The notes under the pieces were generated by a model. That model worked only from the letters and a program-made list of their open reading frames with translations, searched no databases and was not told where the DNA came from. A stretch of DNA of 64,000 nucleotides from Cryobacterium algoritolerans (GTDB lineage Bacteria; Actinomycetota; Actinomycetes; Actinomycetales; Microbacteriaceae), in contig NZ_SOFP01000072.1 in assembly GCF_004402785.1 (NCBI RefSeq), positions 46,754-110,753 of the forward strand, in the 5' to 3' direction. A program made the position numbers and the translations under genes. Shown piece by piece: positions 37,809 to 47,088 of this stretch (positions are counted from its first letter, which is position 1; the number at the start of each line of letters is the position of its first letter).

Positions 37809-40800
37809 TTGTCCCCTCAGAACAAGTCGGGTGAATCGACGGATTCGTTCGTCCACCTGCATGTGCACAGTGAGTACTCGATGCTCGACGGCGCGGCGCG
37901 GGTCAAGCCGCTGATCACCGCAGCCGCCCAGCAGGGGATGCCCGCCGTCGCGATCACCGACCACGGCAACGTGTTCGGTGCGTTCGATTTCTGGCGCACC
38001 GCCACCGAGGCCGGCATCAAACCGATCATCGGCACCGAGGCGTACATCACCCCCGGCACCGACCGGCGGGACAAGACCCGGGTGCGGTGGGGCACGAACG
38101 GGCAGAACCGCGACGACGTCGGTGGTGCCGGCTCGTACACGCACATGACGCTGCTCTCCGAGACCACCGCCGGCATGCACAACCTGTTCCGGCTTTCGTC
38201 GAAGGCCAGCCTCGAAGGCTACTATTTCAAGCCCCGGATGGACCGGGAGTTACTCTCGGAGTTCTCCGCCGGGCTGATCGGAACGACCGGCTGCGTCGGC
38301 GGCGAGGTGCAGACCCGCCTGCGCCTCGGACAGTACGAGGAGGCCAAGAAGGCCGCCGGCGACTTCCAGGACATCTTCGGCAAGGAGAACTTCTTCTGCG
38401 AGATCATGGACCACGGCATCGACATCGAGCGCCGCACCATGACCGACCTGCTCAAGCTCGCGGGCGAACTGAAACTCCCGCTCGTGGCCAGCAACGATCT
38501 GCACTACACCCACGCCCATGACGCGACCGCCCATGCGGCCCTGCTCTGCGTGCAGTCGGCCTCGACCCTCGACGACCCGAACCGTTTCAAATTCGATTCC
38601 GACGAGTTCTACCTCAAGACCGCCGCGCAGATGCGTCACATCTTTCGCGATCACCCGGAATCCTGCGACAACACCCTGCTCATCGCCGAGCGCTGCCAGG
38701 TGGAGTTCAACACCCAGGCCAACTACATGCCCAGGTTTCCCTGCCCGGAGGGAGAGAACGAGGAGAGCTGGTTCGTCAAGGAGAACGAGATCGGGCTGGC
38801 GAAGCGCTACCCGAACGGCATCCCGGCGGACGTGCGCAAACGCGCCGACTATGAGATCGGCATCATCATTCAGATGGGCTTCCCCGGCTACTTCCTCGTC
38901 GTGGCCGACTTCATCATGTGGGCCAAGCAGCAGGGAATCCGGGTCGGACCCGGCCGTGGCTCCGGCGCCGGATCCATGGTGGCCTACGCAATGGGCATCA
39001 CCGATCTCGACCCCCTAGTGCACGGCCTGATCTTCGAGCGGTTCCTGAACCCCGACCGCGTCTCCATGCCCGACTTCGACGTGGACTTCGACGAGCGCCG
39101 CCGCGGCGAGGTCATCCACTATGTCACCGAAAAATACGGTGAGGAGCGCGTCGCCCAGATCGTCACCTACGGCACCATCAAGGCCAAGCAGGCTCTGAAG
39201 GACGCGTCCCGGGTGCTGGGGTTCCCGTTCGGCATGGGCGACAAGCTCACCAAGGCCATGCCGCCGGCGATCATGGGTAAGGACGTGCCTCTCACCGGCA
39301 TGTTCGACAAGGACCACCCGCGCTACCGCGAGGCGGCCGACTTCCGCGCCGTGATCGAGTCCGATCCAGAGGCCCGCACCGTCTTCGACACGGCCCTCGG
39401 ACTGGAAAACCTCAAGCGCCAGTGGGGAGTGCATGCCGCGGGCGTGATCATGAGCTCCGACCCGCTGATCGACATCATCCCGATCATGAAGCGTGAAGCG
39501 GATGGCCAGGTCGTCACGCAGTTCGACTATCCGGCTTCCGAGGCCCTCGGCCTGATCAAGATGGACTTCCTCGGGCTGCGCAACCTCACAATCATCGACG
39601 ACACCCTCGACAACATCGCGGTGAACCGCGGGCACCGACCCGTGCTCGAAGAGCTTGGACTGGACGACCCGGCCGCGTACGAACTGCTCGCCCGCGGCGA
39701 CACGTTGGGCGTGTTCCAACTCGATGGTGGGCCGATGCGCTCGTTGCTCAGGCTGATGAAGCCCGACAACTTCGAAGACATCTCCGCCGTCATCGCGTTG
39801 TACCGGCCGGGGCCCATGGGGGCTAACTCGCACACCAACTACGCGCTGCGGAAGACCGGCCAGCAGGAGATCATCCCGATCCACCCTGAGCTCGAGGAGG
39901 CGCTCCGGGACGTCATCGGCACCACCTACGGCCTGATCGTGTACCAGGAGCAGGTCATGTCGATCGCGCAGAAGCTGGCCGGGTTCTCCCTTGGCCAGGC
40001 CGACCTGCTGCGCCGGGCCATGGGCAAGAAGAAGAAGTCGGAACTGGACAAGCAGTTCGAGGGCTTCTCCGGCGGGATGAAGGCCAACGGCTACTCGATG
40101 GACGCGGTGAAGACGGTCTGGGACATCCTGCTGCCGTTCTCCGACTACGCCTTCAACAAGGCGCACTCGGCCGCCTACGGGGTGCTCTCCTACTGGACCG
40201 CGTACCTCAAGGCCAAGTACCCGGCCGAGTACATGGCGGCCCTGCTCACCAGCGTCGGCGACTCCCGCGACAAGCTGGCCCTCTACCTGAACGAGTGCCG
40301 GAGGATGGGCATCCAGGTTCTGCCGCCCGACGTGAACGAGTCGATCGGCTACTTCGCGGCCGTCGGCACCGACATCAGGTTCGGGATGGGGGCGGTGCGC
40401 AACGTCGGCTTCAACGTCGTCGACGCCATCCGGCTGACTCGCAAGGATCAGGGACGATTCGAGTCGTTCCACGATTTCCTGCGCAAGGTGCCGATCCAGG
40501 TTGCCAACAAGCGCACCATCGAATCCCTGGTCAAGGCCGGCGCCTTCGACTCCCTCGGCGCGACCCGGCGCGGCATGGTGGAGATCCACGAGGCAGCGGT
40601 CGAATCAGCGGTCAAGATCAAGCGCGATGAAGAGCACGGAATGATCGGCTTCGACTTCGACAGTCTGTTCGACGACCCGCAGGAAACCGAACAGGTCCCC
40701 GACCGCCCGGAGTGGAGCAAGAAGGAGAAACTCGCCTTCGAACGCGACATGCTCGGCCTCTACGTCTCCGACCACCCGCTGGCGGGGCTCGAAATCCCGC

Positions 40801-41348
40801 TGGCCAAGCACGCCAGCACCACCATCGTCGACCTGATGGCCTCCGACCAGACCCAGGACGCCGACACCGTCACCATCGCCGGCCTGATCACGAGCGTGCA
40901 GCATCGGATCGCGAAGAAGTCCGGCAACCAGTACGGCATCATCCAGGTCGAGGACTTCGGCGGGGAGATTGCCGTCATGTTCATGGGCAAGGCGTACCAG
41001 GAGTTCGCCCAGGACCTGATCAGTGACTCGATCGTGGTCGTGCGAGGCCGGGTGAGCATGCGCGACGATGGGATGAACCTGCACGCGTACAGCATCTTCG
41101 CCCCCGAGCTGGGCCAGGTCTCCGACGCAGGGCCGCTGGCCATCACCGTGGCCGAGGCCCGGGCGACGACCGAGACGGTCACCGCGCTGGGCGAGGTGCT
41201 CGGCCGGCACGGCGGCAGCTCGGAGGTGAGGCTCAAACTCGTCAAGGGCACGACAGCGCGGGTGTTCGAGCTGCCGTTCCGGATCACGATCAGCGCCGAC
41301 CTGTTCGGGGAACTCAAGAGCCTGCTCGGGCCGTCCTGCCTGACCTGA
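37809..41348 (+). CDS. dnaE: DNA polymerase III alpha subunit
   Basis: A 1179-residue C-family replicative polymerase (DnaE1 type). The N-terminal PHP domain begins FVHLHVHSEYSMLDG and contains AITDHGN; in M. tuberculosis DnaE1 this domain is the proofreading exonuclease, and the metal-ligand motifs look intact here. The palm has PDFDVDFDERR with catalytic D422 and D424. Further motifs are GPGRGSGAGSMVAY and FNKAHSAAYGVLSYWTAYLK; the C-terminus carries an OB-fold (TVTIAGLITSVQHR). The TTG start at 37809 is 36 bases after the pseudouridine synthase, with CGGAG upstream. Length matches relatives. Confidence 0.97.
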   Translation: MSPQNKSGESTDSFVHLHVHSEYSMLDGAARVKPLITAAAQQGMPAVAITDHGNVFGAFDFWRTATEAGIKPIIGTEAYITPGTDRRDKTRVRWGTNGQNRDDVGGAGSYTHMTLLSETTAGMHNLFRLSSKASLEGYYFKPRMDRELLSEFSAGLIGTTGCVGGEVQTRLRLGQYEEAKKAAGDFQDIFGKENFFCEIMDHGIDIERRTMTDLLKLAGELKLPLVASNDLHYTHAHDATAHAALLCVQSASTLDDPNRFKFDSDEFYLKTAAQMRHIFRDHPESCDNTLLIAERCQVEFNTQANYMPRFPCPEGENEESWFVKENEIGLAKRYPNGIPADVRKRADYEIGIIIQMGFPGYFLVVADFIMWAKQQGIRVGPGRGSGAGSMVAYAMGITDLDPLVHGLIFERFLNPDRVSMPDFDVDFDERRRGEVIHYVTEKYGEERVAQIVTYGTIKAKQALKDASRVLGFPFGMGDKLTKAMPPAIMGKDVPLTGMFDKDHPRYREAADFRAVIESDPEARTVFDTALGLENLKRQWGVHAAGVIMSSDPLIDIIPIMKREADGQVVTQFDYPASEALGLIKMDFLGLRNLTIIDDTLDNIAVNRGHRPVLEELGLDDPAAYELLARGDTLGVFQLDGGPMRSLLRLMKPDNFEDISAVIALYRPGPMGANSHTNYALRKTGQQEIIPIHPELEEALRDVIGTTYGLIVYQEQVMSIAQKLAGFSLGQADLLRRAMGKKKKSELDKQFEGFSGGMKANGYSMDAVKTVWDILLPFSDYAFNKAHSAAYGVLSYWTAYLKAKYPAEYMAALLTSVGDSRDKLALYLNECRRMGIQVLPPDVNESIGYFAAVGTDIRFGMGAVRNVGFNVVDAIRLTRKDQGRFESFHDFLRKVPIQVANKRTIESLVKAGAFDSLGATRRGMVEIHEAAVESAVKIKRDEEHGMIGFDFDSLFDDPQETEQVPDRPEWSKKEKLAFERDMLGLYVSDHPLAGLEIPLAKHASTTIVDLMASDQTQDADTVTIAGLITSVQHRIAKKSGNQYGIIQVEDFGGEIAVMFMGKAYQEFAQDLISDSIVVVRGRVSMRDDGMNLHAYSIFAPELGQVSDAGPLAITVAEARATTETVTALGEVLGRHGGSSEVRLKLVKGTTARVFELPFRITISADLFGELKSLLGPSCLT

Positions 41349-41370
41349 CGCCGGGTTGTAGCCTTGATCC

Positions 41371-42138
41371 ATGACAAGGCGCGCCAGGGAACCGATCTAC
41401 AGCACGGCCATCGGGGCAGGGCGGGCCGTGTTCGGCCTGCTGCGCCTCAAGCCCTCGGTCACCGGGCTCGCCAACCTCCCGGACACCGGGGGAGCGGTCC
41501 TGGCGATCACCCACTTCGGCTACGCGGACTTCGCGCTCGTCGAGTGGATGACCTGGCACCGGAACCGGCGCCACATCCGTTTCCTGGCTAAGAAGGGCGC
41601 CTTCGACCAGCCGCTCGTCGGCCCGCTGCTGCGAGGGATGCGCCACATCTGCGTCGATATGAAGGCCGGCGCGGCCGCCTACGCCGAGGCAGTCGCAGCA
41701 TTGCGCACCGGTGAAGTGCTGGGCGTGTTCCCGGAGGGCGGCGTGAACGCATCCTTCACGGTGAGGTCGCTCAAAACGGGGGCCATCCGGATGGCGGCGG
41801 AGGCGGGGGTCCCCGTCGTGCCGATCGCGGTCTGGGGCGGCCACCGCCTGCTCACCAAGAACCACAAGTCGTCGCTGCGGGATGCCCTCCGGGCGCCGAT
41901 CGGGTTCGCCATCGGCGAGCCGATCCAGGTGCCGTCCGACGCGGATGCGCAGCAGCTCACCCTCCGCCTGCACGAGACCCTGCAGGCCCTCGTCGACGGC
42001 CTGCAGGAACGCTACCCGGAGGACGGCACCGGGGCATGGTGGCAGCCGCAGCACCTGGGCGGCAGTGCGCCGACCCCGGAGGAGGCCGCGATCGTGGAGG
42101 CGGAGCGCCGCCGGCTGCGCGAACTTCCGCCGGTCTAG
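41371..42138 (+). CDS. Lysophospholipid acyltransferase (PlsC family), second copy
   Basis: A 255-residue acyltransferase. The His-x4-Asp catalytic pair is in ITHFGYADFAL, and FPEGGVNASF is a variant of the usual FPEGTRS phosphate-binding motif, losing the Thr-Arg. This divergence separates it from the canonical PlsC at 9.9 kb and makes the acceptor uncertain. The C-terminus is charged (EERYPEDGTGAWWQPQHLGG). ATG at 41371 follows dnaE by 22 bp. The stop codon lies inside the first unit of a 13-bp tandem repeat. Confidence 0.87.
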   Translation: MTRRAREPIYSTAIGAGRAVFGLLRLKPSVTGLANLPDTGGAVLAITHFGYADFALVEWMTWHRNRRHIRFLAKKGAFDQPLVGPLLRGMRHICVDMKAGAAAYAEAVAALRTGEVLGVFPEGGVNASFTVRSLKTGAIRMAAEAGVPVVPIAVWGGHRLLTKNHKSSLRDALRAPIGFAIGEPIQVPSDADAQQLTLRLHETLQALVDGLQERYPEDGTGAWWQPQHLGGSAPTPEEAAIVEAERRRLRELPPV

Positions 42139-42192
42139 TCCGCCGGTCTAGTCCGCCGATCTAGTCCGCCGGTCCAGTTCGCCGGTCCGTTT
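42128..42192. repeat. Five tandem copies of a 13-bp repeat spanning the plsC stop codon
   Basis: Units start at 42128, 42141, 42154, 42167 and 42180, with consensus CGCCGGTCTAGTC. The first two are identical, the third has A for G, and the last two have decayed. The first unit contains the plsC TAG stop, so the array begins in coding sequence and extends into the convergent gap. It contains CTAG, a rare tetramer in many bacteria. Confidence 0.92.
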
Positions 42193-42230
42193 CTCCTCGA
42201 CGCCTGGCACCAGCCGGGCGCCGGCCAGGT

Positions 42231-42842
42231 TCAGACCTCGGCGCCCGGCACCCGGTAGGCGCGCTCGTGGTAGAGCAGGGCGTCGTCATTCTCGCCCATG
42301 CCGCCCGCTTCGATCTGCACGACGACGACAGCACTGTTGTGCACGAGCACCCGGTCGACGATCCGACCGACCATCCACGACGTCACCCCGGTGAGCACGG
42401 GCAGCCCATGCGGGCCGGGCGCCCAATGCTCGCCGACGAAACGCTGTGCCTGCGGCCCTGACAGCGTCTGGGCGAGGGCCCGGTTACGCGCGCCGAGGAT
42501 GTGGATGACCACCCGGTCGTTCCAGGCGATGGCGGGCCAGGTGCTGGCAGAGCGCGCCATGTTGAACGTGGCCAGCGGCGGCACGGACGACAGCGACGCC
42601 AGGGAGGTGGCGGTGAACCCGACCGGTGAGCCGTCTGGGCGCAGCGACGTGATGACCGCGACCCCGGCGGCATGGCGGCGGAACGCGTGTTTGAAGGCCG
42701 CGAGGTCTTCTGGTGCGTTCGGGTCGCCGTCCAAGGCAGGCGCGGCCGTGTCAAGCGGTGTGGCGAGTGGTGTGGCGAGTGGTGTGGCGATTGGTGTGGC
42801 GGATGTCATTGCGGGTGTCTCATGTGCCTCGGTGTCGTTCAT
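42231..42842 (-). CDS. Flavin reductase-like domain protein
   Basis: A 203-residue FMN-binding split-barrel protein. LAAFKHAFRRHAAGVAVITSLRPDGSPVGFTATSLASLSSVPPLATFN, here described by its parts AAGVAVITS and GFTATSLASLSSVPP, is the flavin-binding start of the HpaC/flavin-reductase family. WHPGPHGLPVLTG-type spacing and YHERAYR at the end also fit. Such proteins supply reduced flavin to two-component monooxygenases or act alone; no monooxygenase is nearby. The first ~40 residues hold an in-frame 12-bp repeat encoding ATPL. ATG at 42842; the ribosome site GAGGAG is unusually far (15 bases). The open frame to 43208 overlaps hisD and is not coding. Confidence 0.85.
   Translation of the reverse strand: MNDTEAHETPAMTSATPIATPLATPLATPLDTAAPALDGDPNAPEDLAAFKHAFRRHAAGVAVITSLRPDGSPVGFTATSLASLSSVPPLATFNMARSASTWPAIAWNDRVVIHILGARNRALAQTLSGPQAQRFVGEHWAPGPHGLPVLTGVTSWMVGRIVDRVLVHNSAVVVVQIEAGGMGENDDALLYHERAYRVPGAEV
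42757..42804. repeat. In-frame 12-bp tandem repeat (x4) in the flavin reductase gene
   Basis: GGTGTGGCGAGT occurs at 42757-42768 and 42769-42780, followed by GGTGTGGCGATT (42781-42792) and GGTGTGGCGGAT (42793-42804). On the - strand it encodes ATPI/ATPL units in the protein's N-terminal extension, before the conserved domain. Confidence 0.92.
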
Positions 42843-42916
42843 AATGTGTGAATCAAGCTCCTCGACCGCCAGCCTATTCCCGTGTCGAGGCAGGTTGGTC
42901 GCTAGGCTGGTCGGAG

Positions 42917-44236
42917 ATGATCCAGACCATTGACCTTCGGGGCACCAGGCCCACTCCGTCCGAACTGCTGGCCGCCGTCCCCCGCGCGGCAACAAGTGTG
43001 ACCGTCGCCAGCGACGTCGCAGCCGCGTTGATCGAAGACGTGCGAGCCAGGGGAGAGGTCGCGCTGCTGGACCAAGCCGAACGCCTGGACCGGGTCCGTC
43101 CCGCCCACGTCCGGGTCCCGGCCAGCGAGATCGCGGAGGCCATTGCCGGACTCGACCCCGTCGTGCGCACAGCCATCGACGAGACGATCCGCCGAGTGCG
43201 GATCGCAAGCGCCGCGCAGGTCCCCCCGCTGGTCACCACCACGATCGCCGACGGGGCCGTCATCACCCAGCGCTGGCAGCCGGTCAACCGGGTCGGGCTC
43301 TACGTTCCCGCAGGGAAGGCCGTCTACCCGTCCAGCGTCGTCATGAACGTCGTGCCGGCGCAAGTCGCCGGAGTCTCGTCGCTTGCGCTGGCCTCGCCGC
43401 CGCAGAGCGACCACGATGGTCGGGTGCACCCCACGATCCTCGCCGTCGCCGGGCTGCTCGGCGTTCACGAGATCTACGCGATGGGCGGTGCCGGCGCCGT
43501 CGGCGCCTTCGCCTACGGCGTCCCCGGGCTCGGCCTCGACCCGGTCCAGCTCGTCACGGGCCCCGGCAATGTCTATGTCGCAGCCGCCAAACGCCTCGTC
43601 CGCGGGGTCACCGGGATCGACTCCGAAGCCGGGCCCACCGACATCCTGGTGATCGCGGATGCCGCGGCCGACTCGCGGCTGGTGGCGGCGGACCTCGTCA
43701 GCCAGGCCGAACATGACGAGCTGGCGGCGGCCGTGCTCGTCACCGATTCCGCCGCGCTGGCGGATGCCGTGTCCGCCCGCCTGGCCGAACTGGCCACGAC
43801 CACCACCCACAGCGTGCGGGTGACCGCCGCGCTCTCCGGACGCCAGTCCGCGATCGTGCTTGTCGATGACCTGACCGCGGCCGCCGCGTTCAGCAACGCG
43901 TTCGGACCCGAGCACCTGGAAATCCAGACCCTGGACCCGCAGGCCGTACTCGCCATGATCGACAACGCGGGGGCCATCTTCCTCGGCGCCTACTCGCCGG
44001 TCAGCCTGGGCGACTATGTCGCGGGTTCGAACCACGTGCTGCCGACCGGCGGCCAGGCTCGCTTCTCCTCCGGGCTGGGCGCGTACACCTTCCTCCGGCC
44101 GCAACAGGTCGTCGACTACAGCCGCGATGCGCTGCTCGCGGTCGCCGGCCACATCGCGGCCCTCTCCGCGGCCGAGGCCCTCCCGGCCCACGGCGACGCG
44201 GTCACGGCCCGGTTCAGCGCCGACGCGGAGGGGTAG
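42917..44236 (+). CDS. hisD: Histidinol dehydrogenase
   Basis: A 439-residue zinc enzyme that performs the last two oxidations in histidine synthesis (histidinol to histidine, using NAD). Motifs: [69 protein letters not shown], and FGPEHLEIQ with zinc-site residues. ATG at 42917 follows GGAG. No other his gene is in the window; hisD next to nrdR and dnaE is, as I recall, usual for related genera. It is divergent from the flavin reductase with 74 bp between starts. Confidence 0.96.
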   Translation: MIQTIDLRGTRPTPSELLAAVPRAATSVTVASDVAAALIEDVRARGEVALLDQAERLDRVRPAHVRVPASEIAEAIAGLDPVVRTAIDETIRRVRIASAAQVPPLVTTTIADGAVITQRWQPVNRVGLYVPAGKAVYPSSVVMNVVPAQVAGVSSLALASPPQSDHDGRVHPTILAVAGLLGVHEIYAMGGAGAVGAFAYGVPGLGLDPVQLVTGPGNVYVAAAKRLVRGVTGIDSEAGPTDILVIADAAADSRLVAADLVSQAEHDELAAAVLVTDSAALADAVSARLAELATTTTHSVRVTAALSGRQSAIVLVDDLTAAAAFSNAFGPEHLEIQTLDPQAVLAMIDNAGAIFLGAYSPVSLGDYVAGSNHVLPTGGQARFSSGLGAYTFLRPQQVVDYSRDALLAVAGHIAALSAAEALPAHGDAVTARFSADAEG

Positions 44237-44246
44237 GCTAGGCCAA

Positions 44247-44777
44247 ATGTTCTGCCCGTTCTGCCGCCATCCGGACTCCAGGGTCATCGACTCGCGCACG
44301 AGCGACGACGGTCTCTCGATTCGTCGTCGGCGCCAGTGCCCCGAGTGCGGGCGCAGGTTCAGCACCACCGAGACGGCAAGTCTCAACATCATCAAGCGCA
44401 GCGGGGTCGTCGAACCGTTCAGCCGGGACAAGATCGTCTCCGGTGTGCGCAAGGCCTGCCAGGGCCGCCCGGTGACGGACTCCGATCTGGCCATGCTCGC
44501 CCAGAAGGTGGAGGAGACCATCCGCCAGACCGGCGCCTCCCAGGTGGAGGCGAATGACATCGGGCTGGCGATCCTCTCGCCGCTGCGCGACCTGGACGAG
44601 GTTGCCTACCTGCGTTTCGCCAGTGTCTACCAGGGCTTCGACTCGCTCGAGGACTTCGAGTCCGCGATCGCCCAGCTGCGCACCGAGCACGTCGAGGGCC
44701 TTGGCACCGGCGCAGGCGACCCGGCCGCCACGGCAGCGTCGACCGGTGCCCTGTCGGCCGGCACGGCGGAGTCCTAG
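44247..44777 (+). CDS. nrdR: Transcriptional repressor NrdR
   Basis: A 176-residue repressor of ribonucleotide reductase genes. The zinc ribbon uses C3, C6, C31 and C34 (MFCPFC and CPECGRR). An ATP-cone domain follows ([21 protein letters not shown] through [19 protein letters not shown]), which binds dATP/ATP. The C-terminal ~25 residues are a Gly/Ala/Thr tail beyond the family core. ATG at 44247 lies ten bases after hisD. Targets, NrdR boxes near nrd genes, are outside the window. Confidence 0.97.
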   Translation: MFCPFCRHPDSRVIDSRTSDDGLSIRRRRQCPECGRRFSTTETASLNIIKRSGVVEPFSRDKIVSGVRKACQGRPVTDSDLAMLAQKVEETIRQTGASQVEANDIGLAILSPLRDLDEVAYLRFASVYQGFDSLEDFESAIAQLRTEHVEGLGTGAGDPAATAASTGALSAGTAES

Positions 44778-44780
44778 GCC

Positions 44781-45830
44781 GTGTACCCGTTCTTCTTCAC
44801 GGCCGTGCTCTCCCGGCTCGACCCTGAGCGCGCCCACCATCTCGCCTTCAGCGTGATCCGGGCGTTGCCATCGCTGGGCGTTGGGCGTCTGGTCCGACGG
44901 TTCACTGCGCCGACGCCAGGCCAGGGCGTCGACGCGCTCGGGCTGCACTTCGACTCACCGTTCGGCCTGGCCGCCGGGTTCGACAAGGACGGCAAGGCCG
45001 TGATCGGGCTCGGCCAGCTCGGTTTCGGCCACGTGGAGGTCGGCACGATCACGGCCGTCGCCCAGCCCGGAAATCCTAAGCCGCGCCTGTTCCGGCTGAT
45101 CAATGACCGTGCCGTGATCAACCGGATGGGCTTCAACAACGACGGTGCGGAGGCGGCGCGGGTGCGCCTGGCCCGGGTTCGCGCGGTTCCCGGCCGGCCC
45201 GTGCTCGGAATCAACATCGGCAAGAGCCGCGTCACCGCGGTCGAGGATGCCACCGCCGATTATCTGGCCAGCGCCGCGCTCCTCGCGCCCCTGGCCGACT
45301 ACCTGGTCGTAAACGTGAGTTCACCCAACACGCCGGGACTGCGGGGGCTCCAGGAGCTTGATCAGCTGGCCCCGCTCCTTCGCGCGGTGAAGGCCGAGGC
45401 CGCCGGAACGCCCCTGCTGGTCAAGATCGCCCCCGACCTCAGCGACGGGGAGGTCACCCGGATCGCCGAACTCGTGGTCGGCCTCGGCCTCGACGGCATC
45501 ATCGCGACGAACACGACCATTTCGCGAGCGGGCCTGGTCGCGGATGCCGGCACGGTCGCCGCCGCCGGGGCAGGCGGCCTGTCCGGGGCGCCGCTCCACG
45601 CCAGGTCCCTGGCCGTGCTGAGCCTGATCCGCGCCTGTGTGCCGCGCGAGCTATGCGTCATCTCGGTCGGCGGCGTCGAGACGGCGGAGCAGGTCGCCGA
45701 GCGCCTCGTGGCCGGGGCGACCCTCGTACAGGGTTACACCGCGTTTCTCTATCGTGGTCCGCTCTGGGCACGCCAGATCAACCGGGGGCTCGACCGGATC
45801 CGTGCAGGGGAGCGCGCCGCCGCGTCTTGA
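44781..45830 (+). CDS. pyrD: Dihydroorotate dehydrogenase (quinone), class 2
   Basis: A 349-residue membrane-associated FMN enzyme that oxidises dihydroorotate to orotate in pyrimidine synthesis, passing electrons to menaquinone. The N-terminal helix YPFFFTAVLSRLDPERAHHLAF is the membrane-binding extension specific to class 2. The FMN barrel has GLAAGFDKDGKAV, NRMGFNNDGA, VVNVSSPNTPGLRGLQ with the catalytic Ser, LVKIAPDLSDGE and ISVGGVETAEQV. GTG at 44781 follows the nrdR stop by three bases. It converges with the App1 gene. Confidence 0.96.
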   Translation: MYPFFFTAVLSRLDPERAHHLAFSVIRALPSLGVGRLVRRFTAPTPGQGVDALGLHFDSPFGLAAGFDKDGKAVIGLGQLGFGHVEVGTITAVAQPGNPKPRLFRLINDRAVINRMGFNNDGAEAARVRLARVRAVPGRPVLGINIGKSRVTAVEDATADYLASAALLAPLADYLVVNVSSPNTPGLRGLQELDQLAPLLRAVKAEAAGTPLLVKIAPDLSDGEVTRIAELVVGLGLDGIIATNTTISRAGLVADAGTVAAAGAGGLSGAPLHARSLAVLSLIRACVPRELCVISVGGVETAEQVAERLVAGATLVQGYTAFLYRGPLWARQINRGLDRIRAGERAAAS

Positions 45831-45886
45831 GTCCTGCGTGACGACCGTGTGCGGTCAGGCGGGGTGAGACTGGAACAGGCCGCAGG

Positions 45887-46960
45887 TCAGAGCAGGCCCT
45901 GTTTGGTCAGCTGCGCGGCCAGGCTGGACCCGTCTGGTCCGTAGATCCACCGGGGATCGTGCGTCTCGACGACCGCGTCCTTGACCCGGCGCCCGGCCAG
46001 GACGGCCTCGCTCGGTGAAAGCTGCCGGATCAGGACGGCTTCGACGCTGCCGGGAAAGTCGCGCTGGAACTCGCCGTAGATGACCTCATCGTGCTGGCCG
46101 TCGTCCCCGATCAGGATCCAGCGGATCTCCGGGAACTCCTGGGCGAGCCGGAGCAGGTTGGCGCGCTTGTGGTCGCGTCCGCTCCGGAACCAGCGGTCGT
46201 GGGTCGGACCCCAGTCAGTGAGCAGGAGCGCTCCGGCAGGGTAGAGGTTGCGGGAGAGGAAACGGGTCAGCGTGGGGGCGACGTTCCATGCCCCGGTCGA
46301 GAGGTAGATCATCGGGGCGCCCGCCGCGGTGGCCGCCAGCCGGTCGAGGAGCACAGCCATCCCCGGGGTCGGCACCCGTGCGTGCTCGTCGAGCACGAAT
46401 GTGTTCCAGGCCGCCAGCAGCGGGCGGGGGAGGGTCGTGACCATGACGGTATCGTCGACATCGGAGATGATCCCGTGGTGAACGGTCGGGGCGACGATGA
46501 AGACGGGCGCTTCGACCGGGGTGGACGCATCCGTGTGCAGTTGAGCCACGTGCCAGCCGGGATCGAGGTTCACCCGCACGACGGTGTCGACCACGCCGCC
46601 GCGGTCCGCCTGCACCCGGTGGACCTGGCCGTTGATCTCGATGGTCACAGTCACGTCGTTGACCGGCACACTCGTGAAGCTGCGCCAGCCGCGGATGCCG
46701 GCGTCCCGACGATCCGATCGCCAGCGGCGCCGGGTGCTCGCCGTCTTGGCCGGCCTGGCAGGTTTGGCCAGGAGCACCCTGCAGAGGATTCGCACCCAAC
46801 CTGTTGACCCGTAACCGGTATACGGAATGACCGTGGGTAGGTAGCCGCGCCTCCGGGCGAACCCTTCGCGAGTGCCGTGCAGCCAGTCCTCGATCCGCGC
46901 CGCACGGTGCATCATCATCGCAGGGGTGACCGTGGTCGGTACTCGCGATGACTTCGGCAC
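45887..46960 (-). CDS. App1-type phosphatidate phosphatase domain protein (DUF2183)
   Basis: A 357-residue protein of the HAD-like App1 family. The catalytic DVDDTVMVT (Asp-x-Asp-x-Thr) is followed by YLSTGAWN, a lysine in RDHKRANL, and the metal-binding IGDDGQHDEVIYGEF, which together make the HAD active site. The N-terminal part (about residues 60-165) is a beta-rich domain with RGWRSFTSVPVNDVTV. Yeast App1 removes phosphate from phosphatidate; whether the bacterial protein does so is not established. GTG at 46960 is the likely start; the frame stays open to 47095, across the divergent TetR start. It shares that promoter region. Confidence 0.85.
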   Translation of the reverse strand: MPKSSRVPTTVTPAMMMHRAARIEDWLHGTREGFARRRGYLPTVIPYTGYGSTGWVRILCRVLLAKPARPAKTASTRRRWRSDRRDAGIRGWRSFTSVPVNDVTVTIEINGQVHRVQADRGGVVDTVVRVNLDPGWHVAQLHTDASTPVEAPVFIVAPTVHHGIISDVDDTVMVTTLPRPLLAAWNTFVLDEHARVPTPGMAVLLDRLAATAAGAPMIYLSTGAWNVAPTLTRFLSRNLYPAGALLLTDWGPTHDRWFRSGRDHKRANLLRLAQEFPEIRWILIGDDGQHDEVIYGEFQRDFPGSVEAVLIRQLSPSEAVLAGRRVKDAVVETHDPRWIYGPDGSSLAAQLTKQGLL

Positions 46961-47088
46961 AGTCCCTAGTCTCGCATGCGCCGCGACCGTGCGGCGCGGC
47001 GTCGCCCCCAATCCGGGGCTGATCCGCGTCGCTGGCAAACGAGCGGGACTCAGCAACATAGGATTGGGGCTTACTTCAAGGAGGACAA

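Noticed and set aside
42843..43208. N-terminal extension of the flavin reductase
   Set aside because: Overlaps the hisD start in antisense, and the extra residues are Arg/Pro-rich noise.
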